Assembly: GCF_014905555.1 (NCBI RefSeq)
Contig: NZ_BNGS01000015.1
Span: 1 to 64,000, forward strand
Length of the DNA: 64,000 nt
Origin: Streptomyces sp. Y2F8-2
Lineage (GTDB): Bacteria > Actinomycetota > Actinomycetes > Streptomycetales > Streptomycetaceae
Direction of reading: 5' to 3'
This document shows, piece after piece, positions 1 through 9,096 of the stretch. The notes beneath the pieces are model-generated. The model was not told where the DNA came from and did no database searches. It saw only the letters and a program-made list of their open reading frames with translations. The first letter of the stretch is position 1, and each line of letters opens with the position of its first letter. A program made the position numbers and the translations under genes.

Positions 1-120
1 TGGCTACACGGCTTCCGCCGCCTGCGGATCCGCTGGGAGCGGCGAGACGACATCCATGAGGCGTTCCTCGGCCTCGCCACCTGCCTCATCACACACCGCC
101 ACGTCCAACGCCTTTGTTAG
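1..120 (+). pseudogene. 3' end of an IS5-family transposase (truncated by window edge)
   Basis: The first 39 codons read in frame to a TAG stop. They contain a C-terminal element typical of IS5-group DDE transposases, with FRRLRIRW followed by an acidic, helical tail. The same block recurs at 59157-59200 in another transposase remnant. A GTTAGGACCTCTTAA-like stretch follows directly and could be the terminal inverted repeat of the element. Only the end lies in the window, so it cannot be said whether the upstream copy is intact. Confidence 0.6.
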
Positions 121-373
121 GACCTCTTAAGGGGCCCGTGACGGAGGACCGGCAGGGACACACCGTCAGGTGACTGATGTGGCACACATCGCTCGCGGCC
201 GACAGTGAGGACACAGCGCCCACCGACCTGGCCGTGAGTGCCGGAAGCGGATGTGGTCACGGTGCTCACAGCGGGGCTCACGCTCGGCACGTTCGTCTTC
301 GGTGGCACCGCCCACCGACCCAACCCACTGTCCGATTGTCCGAACCATCGAAAGCAGGGTCACAGCCGTGGAC

Positions 374-814
374 ATGAAGCTCGAAGTCGTCATTCTCCCG
401 GTGTCCGACGTGGACCGTGCCAAGCGCTTCTACGCGGAGCAGCTCGGCTGGCGCCTCGACGCCGACTTCCCCATCAACGACGGCTACCGGATCGTGCAGG
501 TGACCCCGCCCGGCTCCGAGTGCTCGATCATCTTCGGCGAGGGTCTCACCGGGCAGGAGGCGGGCACACTCCACGGCCTGCAGCTGACCGTCACCGACAT
601 CGTCGAGGCCCAGAAGGAGCTGGAATCCCGCGGTGTGGAGGTCTCCGGCCCGTTCCGTGACGAGACCGGCGCCTTCCACCACGCCGGCGACTCCCACCGC
701 GTCCCCGGTCTGCACCCCGAGCGGGCCAGCTACGGCACCTTCGCGGCCTTCAAGGACCTGGACGGCAACGAGTGGTTCCTCCAGGAGGTCACCGAGCGCG
801 CCCCCGGCCGCTGA
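374..814 (+). CDS. VOC (glyoxalase/bleomycin-resistance fold) family protein
   Basis: The 146-residue product has the single-domain VOC pattern. An N-terminal strand (VVILPVSDVDRAKRFYAEQLGW) is followed by a long middle and a C-terminal strand ending in FKDLDGNEWFLQEV, where the Glu of EWFLQE is a usual metal ligand. Members are metal-dependent lyases, dioxygenases or drug-binding proteins, and the substrate cannot be read from sequence. The ATG at 374 is chosen because similarity begins there; a GTG at 368 is an alternative. It precedes the disulfide oxidoreductase by about 150 bp on the same strand. Confidence 0.85.
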   Translation: MKLEVVILPVSDVDRAKRFYAEQLGWRLDADFPINDGYRIVQVTPPGSECSIIFGEGLTGQEAGTLHGLQLTVTDIVEAQKELESRGVEVSGPFRDETGAFHHAGDSHRVPGLHPERASYGTFAAFKDLDGNEWFLQEVTERAPGR

Positions 815-966
815 GACCCGGTCCCGGCGCGGCCGACCTCCCCGCCGTGCCGGGACCGCCACATCAACCGGCTACGACACCCATCCGGCCGACCCGTCCG
901 TCAGACCCCGTCCGTCCGACCCGTCCGACCTGTCCGACCGGCCGACGTCCATCCACCGGAGCGCAC

Positions 967-2406
967 ATGACGACCGAGAACATCCGCACCTACGACGTCA
1001 TCGTGATCGGCGCAGGACCGGTCGGCGAGAACGTCGCGGACCGCACCAGCGCCGCGGGCCTGAGCACCGTCATCGTGGAGAGCGAACTCGCAGGCGGCGA
1101 ATGCTCGTACTGGGCCTGCGAACCCAGCAAGGCATTGCTGCGCCCGGCCCTGCTCCGCGCCGACGCCGTACACGTTCCCGGGCTCGGCCCCGCCGTCAAG
1201 GGCCCGCTGGACACCGAGGCCGTCCTGGCGCACCGCGACCGCATGTCCGCCGACTGGAAGGACGACGGCCAGGTCGAGTGGCTCAAGTCGGCAGGCATCG
1301 AACTGCTGCGCGGCCACGGACGCCTGGTAGGGGAGCGCGAGGTGTCGGTGCAGACCCCGGCCGGCGACACCGTCCGTCTACGCGCCCGGCACGCCGTCGC
1401 CCTGTGCACCGGCAGCCGTGCGGCCCTGCCCCCGCTGCCCGGGATCGAGAAGCTGAGGCCCTGGACCAGCCGGGAGGCGACCAGCGCCCGGAAGCCGCCC
1501 CGCCGCCTGGCGGTCGTCGGCGGCGGTGTGGTGGGCGTCGAGATGGCCACCGCCTGGCAGGCGCTGGGCAGTCGGGTCACCCTGCTCGCCCGGGAGGCGG
1601 GGCTGCTGCCCCGTATGGAACCCTTCGCGGGGGAACTGGTCACAGAGCGGCTGCGAGAGGCCGGCGCGGACGTGCGGTTCAACGTCTCCGTCGTCGCCGC
1701 GGAGCGGATGCGCGACGGAGAGGTCCGGATCACCCTGTCGGACGGCGGTGAACTCACCGCCGACGAGATCCTCTTCGCCACCGGCCGCACCCCGCGCTCG
1801 CAGGACATCGGGCTCGACACCGTGGGACTCGCCCCGGGTGACTGGATCGCCACCGACGACAGCCTGACGGTCACCGCCGTCCCCGGGAACTGGCTGTACG
1901 CCGTGGGAGACGTCAATCGCCGGGCGCTCTTCACTCACCAGGGCAAGTACCAGGCCCGCATCGCCGGTGCCGTGATCGGTGCCCGGGCCCGCGGCGAGGA
2001 ACTGGACACCGGCCGCTGGGCGCCGCACAGCAGCACGGCCGACACCGAGGCCGTCCCGGGCGTCGTCTTCACCGACCCCGAGGTCGCCTCCGTGGGCCTG
2101 ACCGCCCGCGAGGCCGAGCGCACCGGTCGCGCCGTCGAGGTCGTCGACTACGAGATCGGCCACCTCGCGGGTGCCCTCCAGTACCGCCCCGACTACCGGG
2201 GCAAGGCCCGCGTCCTCATCGACCGGGACCGTCAGGTCGTCGTCGGCGCCACCTTCGCCGGGCCGGGGGTCGCCGAACTGCTGTACTCGGCCACCGTCGC
2301 CATCACCGCGGAGGTGCCCCTCGAGCGACTCTGGCACGCCGTACCCGCCTTCCCCACGATCAGCGAGGTGTGGCTGCGCCTGCTGGAGACGAGGAGAGAC
2401 TCATGA
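967..2406 (+). CDS. FAD-dependent pyridine nucleotide-disulfide oxidoreductase
   Basis: The 479-residue protein has the full class I flavoprotein disulfide reductase layout. An FAD-binding GxGxxG (VIGAGPVG, about 13-20) is followed by a redox-active C46-x4-C51 pair in GGECSYWACEPSK. An NAD(P) dinucleotide fold (VVGGGVVGVEMA, about 179-190), ATGRTP, YAVGDVN and a C-terminal dimerisation domain with HAVPAFPTISE follow. The family includes mercuric reductase, lipoamide dehydrogenase and mycothiol reductase. No N-terminal metal-binding domain is present and the C-terminal end lacks the MerA Cys pair, so a substrate is not assigned. Its stop overlaps the next start (ATGA), implying translational coupling to the GPP34 gene. 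Confidence 0.92.
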   Translation: MTTENIRTYDVIVIGAGPVGENVADRTSAAGLSTVIVESELAGGECSYWACEPSKALLRPALLRADAVHVPGLGPAVKGPLDTEAVLAHRDRMSADWKDDGQVEWLKSAGIELLRGHGRLVGEREVSVQTPAGDTVRLRARHAVALCTGSRAALPPLPGIEKLRPWTSREATSARKPPRRLAVVGGGVVGVEMATAWQALGSRVTLLAREAGLLPRMEPFAGELVTERLREAGADVRFNVSVVAAERMRDGEVRITLSDGGELTADEILFATGRTPRSQDIGLDTVGLAPGDWIATDDSLTVTAVPGNWLYAVGDVNRRALFTHQGKYQARIAGAVIGARARGEELDTGRWAPHSSTADTEAVPGVVFTDPEVASVGLTAREAERTGRAVEVVDYEIGHLAGALQYRPDYRGKARVLIDRDRQVVVGATFAGPGVAELLYSATVAITAEVPLERLWHAVPAFPTISEVWLRLLETRRDS

Positions 2407-3005
2407 ACATCGCACGCGACTTGGCGCTCGTCGCCCTGGGACTGCCGCCCCACCGGCCCGTGGAACAGGGCGACCTCTCCCTCGCGCTGGCGGGGGCGGA
2501 GGCGGTCGATCTGCTGGAGAGCGGGGCGCTCACGCTGGACGGCGACCGCATGGTGCCCGGGCCGCGGGTGGCGACGGACGACCGTCTGCTGGACCAGGCC
2601 CTCTCCTCGCTCGTCCGGCGGGAGCCGTACGAGACGGTCGAGGACTGGCTGTGGCGCCGCGGCAGCGAACTCGCCGCGGCCTACGTCGACGACCTGGAAC
2701 GGACCGGGCTCGTCGTCCGCCCGCGGGGTCACGGGCTCCGGTCGTGGTTCACGCGGACCATGCCGGCCGACTCCCCGGAGCGCCGTCGCGCGGAGGAGCG
2801 TCGGGCCTCGGGTGATCCGGTCCTCGCCACTCTGACGGCCGTCCTGGGGATCGGCGACACCCCGTCGGACGCGCGCGAGAGCCCGGACGGGGACGCGGCG
2901 AACACGGTGCTGGCCGCCGTCGCGGACGCGGTGACGGAACTGGAGGCCGTACGGTTGCGCCGGGGTGTAGAAGGCGCCGCGTTCGACAACATATGGCGCG
3001 GTTAG
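2403..3005 (+). CDS. GPP34 (Golgi phosphoprotein 3-like) family protein
   Basis: The 200-residue product begins with the family signature of helical GPP34 proteins (LALVALGLPPHRPVEQGDLSLALAGAEAVDLLESGALTL, in parts) and has the helical C-terminal half. The eukaryotic relatives bind phosphatidylinositol-4-phosphate. In actinomycetes the family is common, paralogous and functionally unknown, with peripheral membrane binding inferred. The start overlaps the previous stop by four bases (ATGA), so the two are translated together. A redox flavoprotein plus GPP34 operon gives no obvious joint function. Confidence 0.85.
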   Translation: MNIARDLALVALGLPPHRPVEQGDLSLALAGAEAVDLLESGALTLDGDRMVPGPRVATDDRLLDQALSSLVRREPYETVEDWLWRRGSELAAAYVDDLERTGLVVRPRGHGLRSWFTRTMPADSPERRRAEERRASGDPVLATLTAVLGIGDTPSDARESPDGDAANTVLAAVADAVTELEAVRLRRGVEGAAFDNIWRG

Positions 3006-3434
3006 GAAGCATGCGGCGGGCGCGCACCCCGACGAGGTCACACCTGTGAGTGAGTGCCGGCAGCCGAGTGTGTGTTCCGGGATGGAAGTCCGGTTCCACC
3101 TCGCCCCCACCGAACTCAGCGCCGGCCGCCCGCTGTCGGCCGTGCCCTCGGCCACGGCAGGCCACTCCGCCCAACTGGTCGACAGTCCCGGGTGGGCGGC
3201 TCTGGCGGCACGGCTGCAGGATCCCGTGCTCAACGTGGAGGAGCAGCGGTCGGACGCGGCATTGGGCGTCCCGGCTTGGGCCAGGGCGTCGCCCAGGGTG
3301 CACGACTGGCGGATGCGGTCCTGCAGCAGGACTCCTCGCCCGGGGTGCCTCACCTGTCCGCGCGGCGGCCAGCGTCGCACGCACACACCCGCGTCCGGCC
3401 GCGGGGGCCACCGCGCGCGGGACGAGCGGAGGTG
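3006..3434. other. Intergenic region without a supported gene
   Basis: Frames on both strands are open by G+C bias, but none shows recognisable domain content, a good ribosome binding site or consistent codon pattern. It separates the convergent GPP34 gene and the minus-strand coiled-coil gene, so terminators are expected, but no long perfect hairpin was seen. Confidence 0.5.
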
Positions 3435-3992
3435 TCAGCCGGCCACGCGCGACTTGACGAGGGTGTACATCACCGAACGCTGCTGCTTGTGACGCTGGAT
3501 GCGTCCCTTGGCGACCAGGGATTCGAGGGTGTTCCGCACCACCTGCGGCGTCGGGTTGCGGTCCGGGTACTTCTCCAGGAGTTCGTCCCGCAGTTCCTTC
3601 GCCAGGCGCGGCCCGTCGTGCTTGCCGAGCAGTTCCAACAGGAGGTCACCGAGCAGAGGCCGACGCGACTTCCCCTTCGCGCCGGCCTTCGCCGCGTCAC
3701 CCGCCAAAGTGGTCCTGGCCGAGGCCGAGCGTCGCGCAGCGGCTTCGGCAGGGGCTCGCTTCGGCTTTGCGACGACGGGCTCGTCCTGCAACTGCTCGGG
3801 CAGACGTGACGAGTCCGCGAAGCCCTCGTACCGCTGGGCGAGGCTCAGGATGTCCGACAGGAGGGCCTCCTCCTGCTTCAACACCATGAGCCTTTCCGCC
3901 AGCTCCTGCTGCTGACGGCGGTTCTCCTCCAGGTCCGACGCGGCTTGTTCTACCAACCGCGATCGGAGCGGGGCGGGTGACTGGCTGGTCAC
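3435..3992 (-). CDS. Coiled-coil protein with C-terminal winged-helix domain
   Basis: The 185-residue product has three parts. An N-terminal heptad-like helix (about 12-60, LEENRRQQQELAERL) is followed by an Ala/Lys/Arg-rich linker (about 65-105). A C-terminal winged helix (about 108-180) resembles small DNA-binding regulators, with PTPQVVRNTLESLVAKGRIQRH reading as recognition helix plus wing. A dimeric DNA-binding protein is inferred. The GTG at 3992 is chosen because GAGGAA lies 11 bases upstream; a longer frame reaches 4103. I do not know a characterised homologue. Confidence 0.75.
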   Translation of the reverse strand: MTSQSPAPLRSRLVEQAASDLEENRRQQQELAERLMVLKQEEALLSDILSLAQRYEGFADSSRLPEQLQDEPVVAKPKRAPAEAAARRSASARTTLAGDAAKAGAKGKSRRPLLGDLLLELLGKHDGPRLAKELRDELLEKYPDRNPTPQVVRNTLESLVAKGRIQRHKQQRSVMYTLVKSRVAG

Positions 3993-4863
3993 AACCGTTT
4001 CACTTCCTCGATATGGATGATTGTGCGCACGGTACCCACGCCGACGGGCCCGTGCAGATAAGTGTCGACGCCAGACGGTACGCCGGGCATGTTCACTTTT
4101 CACGATAAGCGCCGATGCGCTTGTGCAGGTAGCTGGTGCCGGCTTTCCTTCGGCCGCTCAAGGCACGTGGCCGCCACCCGCACGGGGCTCCTTGGCACAG
4201 ACTGCCCGGCAGGTGTGTCACCGAACCTTCCGTGACGACCCTCGCGGGGATGTGTGTGTCGGGGCTGAGCACATGGGTCCGGGTGACCGGGGCCACCCGA
4301 CATGTGGGTCCGGATCCGTCACTTTGCGGCGCGCTCACGGACCGCAAGGGCGCCTCCTGCGCCGAACCGTGGTGCACGGGTCCGTGCTGGAGCGGTCGGT
4401 GTGGATGCCGCTGTCGGTCAGTCGGTAGGCGCAGTGGCCGCCGGTGTGCCCCTGTGTGTGCACGGGAGGGGGGCCGTCGGGCAGGTCGAGCGCCCTCGGG
4501 GAGGGGAATGCGCGGGGTTCCGAGACCGGAACATGGGCGGTTCCTCCAGCGCGCAGGGCGTGCACGGCCCACGGGCGCACACCGGGCCGCCATGCCTGCG
4601 CCACACCTGCCGGCTGACACCTGGCCGAGGAAGTCGCGGCGGGTGTGCGGCACCTCATCCTGGTGCAGCAGGACGGGTACGCCGTAGCCGGTGCGCACGT
4701 CGAGGGCGCGGCTGCCTCCTCGCCCCGCGCACGGGCGGCCACCCGCCGCCCGTGCGCGGGACGCCGGGCGCACTGATGGGCACAGGTTCCTCAAGACCCT
4801 GGCAGCGCTTGCGGGCGCTGATCCCTGCAAGCGCCGGGACCGCACGAGGCCCCGGCCAAGGGG
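3993..4863. other. Long intergenic region, no supported gene
   Basis: About 870 bases with overlapping open frames on both strands but no recognisable product. One minus-strand stretch near 4610-4720 reads RTGYGVPVLLHQDEVPHTRR and could be a decayed coding remnant, but it has no continuous frame with family features around it. The promoter of the coiled-coil gene should lie near 3993-4100. Confidence 0.4.
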
Positions 4864-5427
4864 TCAGCGCGCGGTCACGGCGGACGCGGTCTTCTTGCGC
4901 GCGCGGTAGGCGGCGGCCTTGTACTTGTTGCCGCAGGACTCCATGCCGCACCACTGCCGCCGCATGCCTCGTGACCGGTCGATGTAGACGCGCGTGCACT
5001 CGGGGTTGCCGCACTCCTTCATCAGGGGGACGTCGGGGCCGCTGAGCAGTTCGACGGCCTGCCGGGCGACGGTGGCCAGGGCCTGCTCGGGGGTCGCCTC
5101 GGTGTGCCGGCCCGTGAGGGTGAGCTGCGGAGTCGCGGGGGTCTTGCGCGCGGCGCCGTTGACCACGGCGAGTGCCTGGCGGTCGAACTCCTCGCCGAGA
5201 CGGCGGTTGGTGACGAGCTGGTAGATCGCTTCGCGCACGGCGATCGCCTCCCGGACGTCGTCCTCCTTGCCAGGGGTGATCGTGTCCACGAGTCCCGACT
5301 CCAGGTACCAGGCGTTGAGCCGCTCCGGGGTCACGAACATCTCGAACCGGGTCGAGCGCCGGGCGCGGAGGGTGGCCGCGAAGTCGAGTGCCGGGTGCCC
5401 GCATACGAAGACATGGTTGAGATTCAC
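4864..5427 (-). CDS. ABATE/CGNR zinc-finger transcription regulator
   Basis: The 187-residue protein has the N-terminal ABATE domain, starting HVFVCGHPALDFAATLRAR. Its C-terminal CGNR zinc finger carries CGNPEC and, after a basic stretch, C-x4-CGNKYKAAAYRAR. This family is annotated as putative stress-responsive regulators. The GTG at 5427 is chosen because the conserved N-terminus starts there and because a TTGCAC/CAAAAT promoter ends six bases upstream, which implies a leaderless transcript. The palindrome over that promoter recurs at five more places up to 16.8 kb, so autoregulation and control of those genes is inferred. Confidence 0.9.
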   Translation of the reverse strand: MNLNHVFVCGHPALDFAATLRARRSTRFEMFVTPERLNAWYLESGLVDTITPGKEDDVREAIAVREAIYQLVTNRRLGEEFDRQALAVVNGAARKTPATPQLTLTGRHTEATPEQALATVARQAVELLSGPDVPLMKECGNPECTRVYIDRSRGMRRQWCGMESCGNKYKAAAYRARKKTASAVTAR

Positions 5428-5462
5428 ATCACCATTTTGACAGGTGACGCCATGGGGTGCAA
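5428..5462 (-). promoter_or_regulatory. Leaderless promoter with overlapping palindromic operator
   Basis: On the minus strand TTGCAC (5462-5457) and CAAAAT (5439-5434) are separated by 17 bp. Six bases later is the GTG start of the CGNR gene. The operator ATCACC-N9-GGTGAC (plus orientation, 5428-5448) covers the -10 box and part of the spacer and touches the start codon. A bound protein would block RNA polymerase, so negative autoregulation is the simplest reading. Confidence 0.65.
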
Positions 5463-5480
5463 GCACCGCAACGAGAACCG

Positions 5481-7220
5481 TCACCCTTCCATGCGGTCAC
5501 CCCCGTGAGATGGGGAAGTGATCGTACGACACCGATGCGTGGTGCGCCCGTCAGGCCCGGGAGCCGGACGCTCCGCCGCGCTCTCCCGCTGCCCGCCTTC
5601 CGCCTGAAGCCGCAGTTCGCGCCCCTGCCACCGCCGACGCAGCCAGCGGTCGTGGCTGGCGAGGACGATCGCGCCGGGACCCGGGCCGAGCGCGGCCTCC
5701 AGTTCGTCGCACAGGGCCGGGGACAGGTGGTTGGTCGGCTCGTCGAGCAGCAACAGCTGGGGCGGGCGGGCCACCAGCAGAGCCAGCGCCAGCCGCCGGC
5801 GCTGCCCCACGGACAGCTGCCCGACCGGCTTGCCCAGGTCCGCCTCGTGCAACAGACCGAGCGAGGTCAGCGGCACCTTCTCGGCCCGCTCCGAACCCAG
5901 CGACTGCTCGTAGGTGTCGCGCGCCGTGCGCTCGGGCCGGTCGAACACGGTGTCCTGGCTGAGCAAGCCCACCGTCAGCCGGCGTCGCCTGCGCACCTCG
6001 CCCTCGGCGGCCGGCAGCCGTCCGGCCAGCACGGCGAGCAGCGTCGACTTGCCCGCCCCGTTGCCGCCCGTGACCAGCAGCCGATCGGCCGCCGACACCT
6101 CCAGGCCGTCCAGTGCCAGACGGCCGGGCACCCGCACGTTGTGCAGGGACACCAGCGGCTGCGGGCCGTCCTCCGCCCGCGCGGCCAGGTCTCCGGCCGC
6201 GAACCGCAGCGGGCGCGGCGGCTCGGCGACCTGGGCGCGCTCCAGCTCCTCCAGCCGCCGGGTGGCGTTGCGGACCCGGCGGGAGATCTGGTTCTGCACC
6301 CGGCCGGCCCGGTGGCCGTAGCCCATCTTCTCGTTGTCGGTGCGGCCCCGGTCCGGGGCGACCCGGTGCGCGGTCACGCCCGCCGACCGGCGCAGCTCCT
6401 CCAGTTCCTGCTGCTCCTCGGCGTACCGCCGCTCCCAGCGCTCCCGCTCGGCGCGCTTCTCGCCCAGATAGGCGCTGTAGTTGCCGCCGTGGCGGACCGG
6501 GCCGTGCACCGCCGGGTCGAGGTCGATCAGGTCGGTGCAGACTGCGTCGAGGAACGCCCGGTCGTGGCTCGCGACCACCACGGTCCCGGGCAGGCCGCGG
6601 ACCTGTTCCTCCAGGAAGGCGGCGGCGCCGTCGTCGAGGTGGTTGGTCGGCTCGTCAAGGAGCAGCGCCGACGGCCTGCGCACGAGCAGCGCGGCCAGGG
6701 CGAGCCGGCCGCGTTGCCCGCCCGACAGCGAGCCGAGCGTGCGGTCGTGCCCGAGCGCGCCGAGGCCCAGGCCGTCCAGCACCAGCGCGGCGCGGCGGTC
6801 GGCGTCCCAGGACTCCCGGTCCTGGGCCAGGTCAAGCCGCCTGCCGTAGGTGTCGAGGAGTTCGCGGTGCCTGGGGTCGTCCTCCGGGACGCGGGCCAGC
6901 TCCTCGCCGAGCCTGTCCAGCTCCGCGAGGTCCTCGCGGGCCTCGCGCAGCGCCTCGTCGAGCACCGCGGCGATGGTCGAGTCGGCGTCGAACGGCATCT
7001 CCTGCTGCAGGAAGCCGAGGTCGCCGGGGCGGATGACACTCCCCGAGTCGGGTTGGTCCACGCCGGCGAGCACCCGCAGCAGGGTGGACTTTCCGGCGCC
7101 GTTCTCCCCGATCAGGCCGATGCGGCGACCGGGGGACGCGGTCAGACAGACGCCGTCGAGGACACGCCGTCCGCCCAGGGAGCGGACCAGGTCGTGGGCG
7201 AGCAGAGCGGGCTGGGGCAC
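5481..7220 (-). CDS. ABC-F subfamily ATP-binding protein
   Basis: The 579-residue protein has two ABC ATPase domains and no membrane segment. Walker A sites are GENGAGKST and GGNGAGKST, signatures are LSGGQ and LSVGQ, and Walker B regions end LLLDEPTNHL. A charged linker (about 230-320) lies between the domains. ABC-F proteins act on ribosomes, many protecting them from macrolides, lincosamides or similar drugs; the drug cannot be read from sequence. The GTG at 7220 is preferred because conserved sequence starts there, with another GTG at 7283 possible. It follows the second ABC-F gene by 78 bp and is probably in its operon. Confidence 0.9.
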   Translation of the reverse strand: MPQPALLAHDLVRSLGGRRVLDGVCLTASPGRRIGLIGENGAGKSTLLRVLAGVDQPDSGSVIRPGDLGFLQQEMPFDADSTIAAVLDEALREAREDLAELDRLGEELARVPEDDPRHRELLDTYGRRLDLAQDRESWDADRRAALVLDGLGLGALGHDRTLGSLSGGQRGRLALAALLVRRPSALLLDEPTNHLDDGAAAFLEEQVRGLPGTVVVASHDRAFLDAVCTDLIDLDPAVHGPVRHGGNYSAYLGEKRAERERWERRYAEEQQELEELRRSAGVTAHRVAPDRGRTDNEKMGYGHRAGRVQNQISRRVRNATRRLEELERAQVAEPPRPLRFAAGDLAARAEDGPQPLVSLHNVRVPGRLALDGLEVSAADRLLVTGGNGAGKSTLLAVLAGRLPAAEGEVRRRRRLTVGLLSQDTVFDRPERTARDTYEQSLGSERAEKVPLTSLGLLHEADLGKPVGQLSVGQRRRLALALLVARPPQLLLLDEPTNHLSPALCDELEAALGPGPGAIVLASHDRWLRRRWQGRELRLQAEGGQRESAAERPAPGPDGRTTHRCRTITSPSHGGDRMEG

Positions 7221-7298
7221 AGGAAACCGTCCAACGTGATCGAGGGTCGGCCCGCCGGGCGCACGGCCTCGGACGCGGGCCACTGCACGTCCGGCGGC

Positions 7299-8933
7299 TC
7301 ACACCGTCGGGGCCCCCGTCTCCTTGAGCACGCCGTCGGCCAGCCGCAGCCAGCGGCTGACCCCGATCTCGGCGAGGAACCGCTCGTCGTGGCTGACCAC
7401 CATGAAGGCGCCCTGGTAGGAGTTGAGCGCGCTCTCCAACTGCCCCGCGCTCACCAGGTCGAGGTTGTTGGTCGGCTCGTCGAGCAGCAGCAGGTGAGGG
7501 GCCGGTTCGGCGCACAGTACGCAGGCCAGGGTGGCGCGCAGCCGTTCACCGCCGGAGAGCACCCCGACCGGCAGGTGTGCCCGTGCGCCCCGGAAGAGGA
7601 AGCGGGCGAGCAGGTTCATCCGCTCCGCCTCGGGGCGCTCGGGGGCGAACGCCGCGAAGTTCTCCGCCACCGTACGGTCCAGGTCCAGCAGGTCCAGGCG
7701 CTGCGACAGGTAGGCGATCCGGCCGTCGTTGCGCTTGATGTCCCCGCTGTCCGGGGCGAGGTCGCCGGTGATCAGACGCATCAGGGTGGTCTTGCCCGCG
7801 CCGTTGGGGCCGGTCAGTGCGATGCGCTCCGGGCCCCGGACGGTCAGGTCGACACCGCCCTCGGCGAACACGGCCTGGTCTCCGAGATGCACCTGCATCC
7901 GTTCGCCGAGGAACAGGTTGCGACCGGCGGGCACCTTGGTGTCGGGCAGTTCCAGGGTGAGGCGCTGCTCCTCGCGCAGCGCGCGCCCGGCCTCGTCGAG
8001 GCGGGCCTTGGACTCGCTGACCCGCGCCGCGTGCATCTGCCCGGCCCGGCCCGCGGACTCCTGGGCGCCTCGCTTCATGTTGCCGGCGAAGATGCGGGGC
8101 AGACCGGCGTTCTTGAGGTTGCGCGCGGCGTTGCTCGCGCGGCGCTCGGCGCGTTCGCGGGCCTGCTGCATCTCCCGCTTCTCCCGCTTCAGTTCCTGCT
8201 CGGCGTTGCGGACGTTCTTCTCGGCGACCTCCTGCTCGGCACGCACGGCCGCCTCGTACTCGGTGAAGTTGCCGCCGTACAGGCGCAGTTCGTCGCTGCG
8301 GAGTTCGGCGATGCGTTCCATGCGGTCGAGCAGCGCGCGGTCGTGGCTGACCAGGAGAAGACTGCCGGTGAAGTCCGACAGCACGTCGTAGAGCTTGTGC
8401 CGGGCCTGCAGGTCGAGGTTGTTGGTGGGCTCGTCGAGCAGGAGCACGTCGGGGCGCTTGAGCAGTTGGGCGGCGAGGCCGAGCGAGACGACCTGGCCGC
8501 CGCTGAGCGTGCTGAGGCTGCGGTCCAGGGTGAGGTCGGCCAGGCCGAGACGGTCGAGCTGGGCGCGGGTGCGCTCCTCGATGTCCCAGTCGTCGCCGAT
8601 CGTGGCGAAGTGCTCCTCGCTGACGTCGCCCGACTCCACGGCGTCCAGGGCACGGATGACTTGGGCGACGCCGAGCACCTCGGCGACCGTGAGGTTCCCG
8701 GTCAGGGGCAGGCTCTGCGGGAGGTGGCCGAGCGTGCCGCTGACGGTCACCGAGCCGGTGGCGGGCTTGAGTTCGCCTGCGATCAGCTTCAGCAGGGTGC
8801 TCTTGCCGGAGCCGTTGGGCGCGACCAGACCCGTACGGCCGGGGGTCACGGCGAAGGACAGGTCGTCGAAGACCGGGGTGTCGTCGGGCCAGGCGAAGGA
8901 GAGGTTCGAGCAGACGATGGCGGCGTCGGACAT
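7299..8933 (-). CDS. ABC-F subfamily ATP-binding protein, leader-controlled
   Basis: The 544-residue protein carries two ABC domains (APNGSGKST and GPNGAGKTT, LSGGQ and LSGGE, DEPTNNLD twice) joined by a basic helical linker (EQELKREKREMQQARERAER). No transmembrane helices are present. It is a different ABC-F branch from its downstream neighbour, so the two are not a simple tandem duplication. The ATG at 8933 has GAGG nine bases upstream, and that Shine-Dalgarno is the right arm of a hairpin. A short leader open reading frame lies further upstream. Drug-inducible expression is inferred. Confidence 0.9.
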   Translation of the reverse strand: MSDAAIVCSNLSFAWPDDTPVFDDLSFAVTPGRTGLVAPNGSGKSTLLKLIAGELKPATGSVTVSGTLGHLPQSLPLTGNLTVAEVLGVAQVIRALDAVESGDVSEEHFATIGDDWDIEERTRAQLDRLGLADLTLDRSLSTLSGGQVVSLGLAAQLLKRPDVLLLDEPTNNLDLQARHKLYDVLSDFTGSLLLVSHDRALLDRMERIAELRSDELRLYGGNFTEYEAAVRAEQEVAEKNVRNAEQELKREKREMQQARERAERRASNAARNLKNAGLPRIFAGNMKRGAQESAGRAGQMHAARVSESKARLDEAGRALREEQRLTLELPDTKVPAGRNLFLGERMQVHLGDQAVFAEGGVDLTVRGPERIALTGPNGAGKTTLMRLITGDLAPDSGDIKRNDGRIAYLSQRLDLLDLDRTVAENFAAFAPERPEAERMNLLARFLFRGARAHLPVGVLSGGERLRATLACVLCAEPAPHLLLLDEPTNNLDLVSAGQLESALNSYQGAFMVVSHDERFLAEIGVSRWLRLADGVLKETGAPTV

Positions 8934-8941
8934 GAAAGCGA

Positions 8942-8987
8942 CCTCAGAGGGACTGAGGGCAGAGCTTGGAGTTCTGCCCTGGGCAGA
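8942..8987 (-). promoter_or_regulatory. Candidate translational attenuator hairpins upstream of ABC-F gene
   Basis: In the minus-strand transcript CCTCAG (8958-8953) can pair with CTGAGG (8947-8942) across a 5-base loop, burying the GAGG ribosome binding site of the ABC-F gene. Just upstream GGGCAGA (8979-8973) pairs with TCTGCCC (8963-8957), and this stem shares two bases with the first. TCTGCCC also occurs at 8987-8981. Mutually exclusive pairing of this type is what drug-inducible attenuators use. Regulation is inferred only. Confidence 0.45.
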
Positions 8988-9066
8988 CGTGGGAAAAGGG
9001 GTACGACGAAACGGACCACCTCGGCAGCGCTCCTGAGCGCCGGCCGGTGGCCGTCAGATCCGGATC

Positions 9067-9096
9067 TCACCCGGAGATGTCGTCGTCACCCACCAC
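9067..9096 (-). CDS. Candidate leader peptide (9 residues)
   Basis: GAGGAG (9110-9105) lies eight bases before GTG at 9096, opening a 9-codon frame MVGDDDISG ending in TGA at 9067. It lies 134 bases upstream of the ABC-F start and ahead of a GC-rich stem (around 9020-9055) and the SD-sequestering hairpins. ABC-F resistance genes are often controlled by a ribosome stalling or pausing on such a leader. A good SD on a tiny frame could still be chance in G+C-rich DNA. Confidence 0.4.
   Translation of the reverse strand: MVGDDDISG

Noticed and set aside
3046..3492. Plus-strand frames in the 3.0-3.5 kb gap
   Set aside because: No family motif, weak or no SD and no start supported by context; they partly overlap the 3' end of the minus-strand coiled-coil gene.
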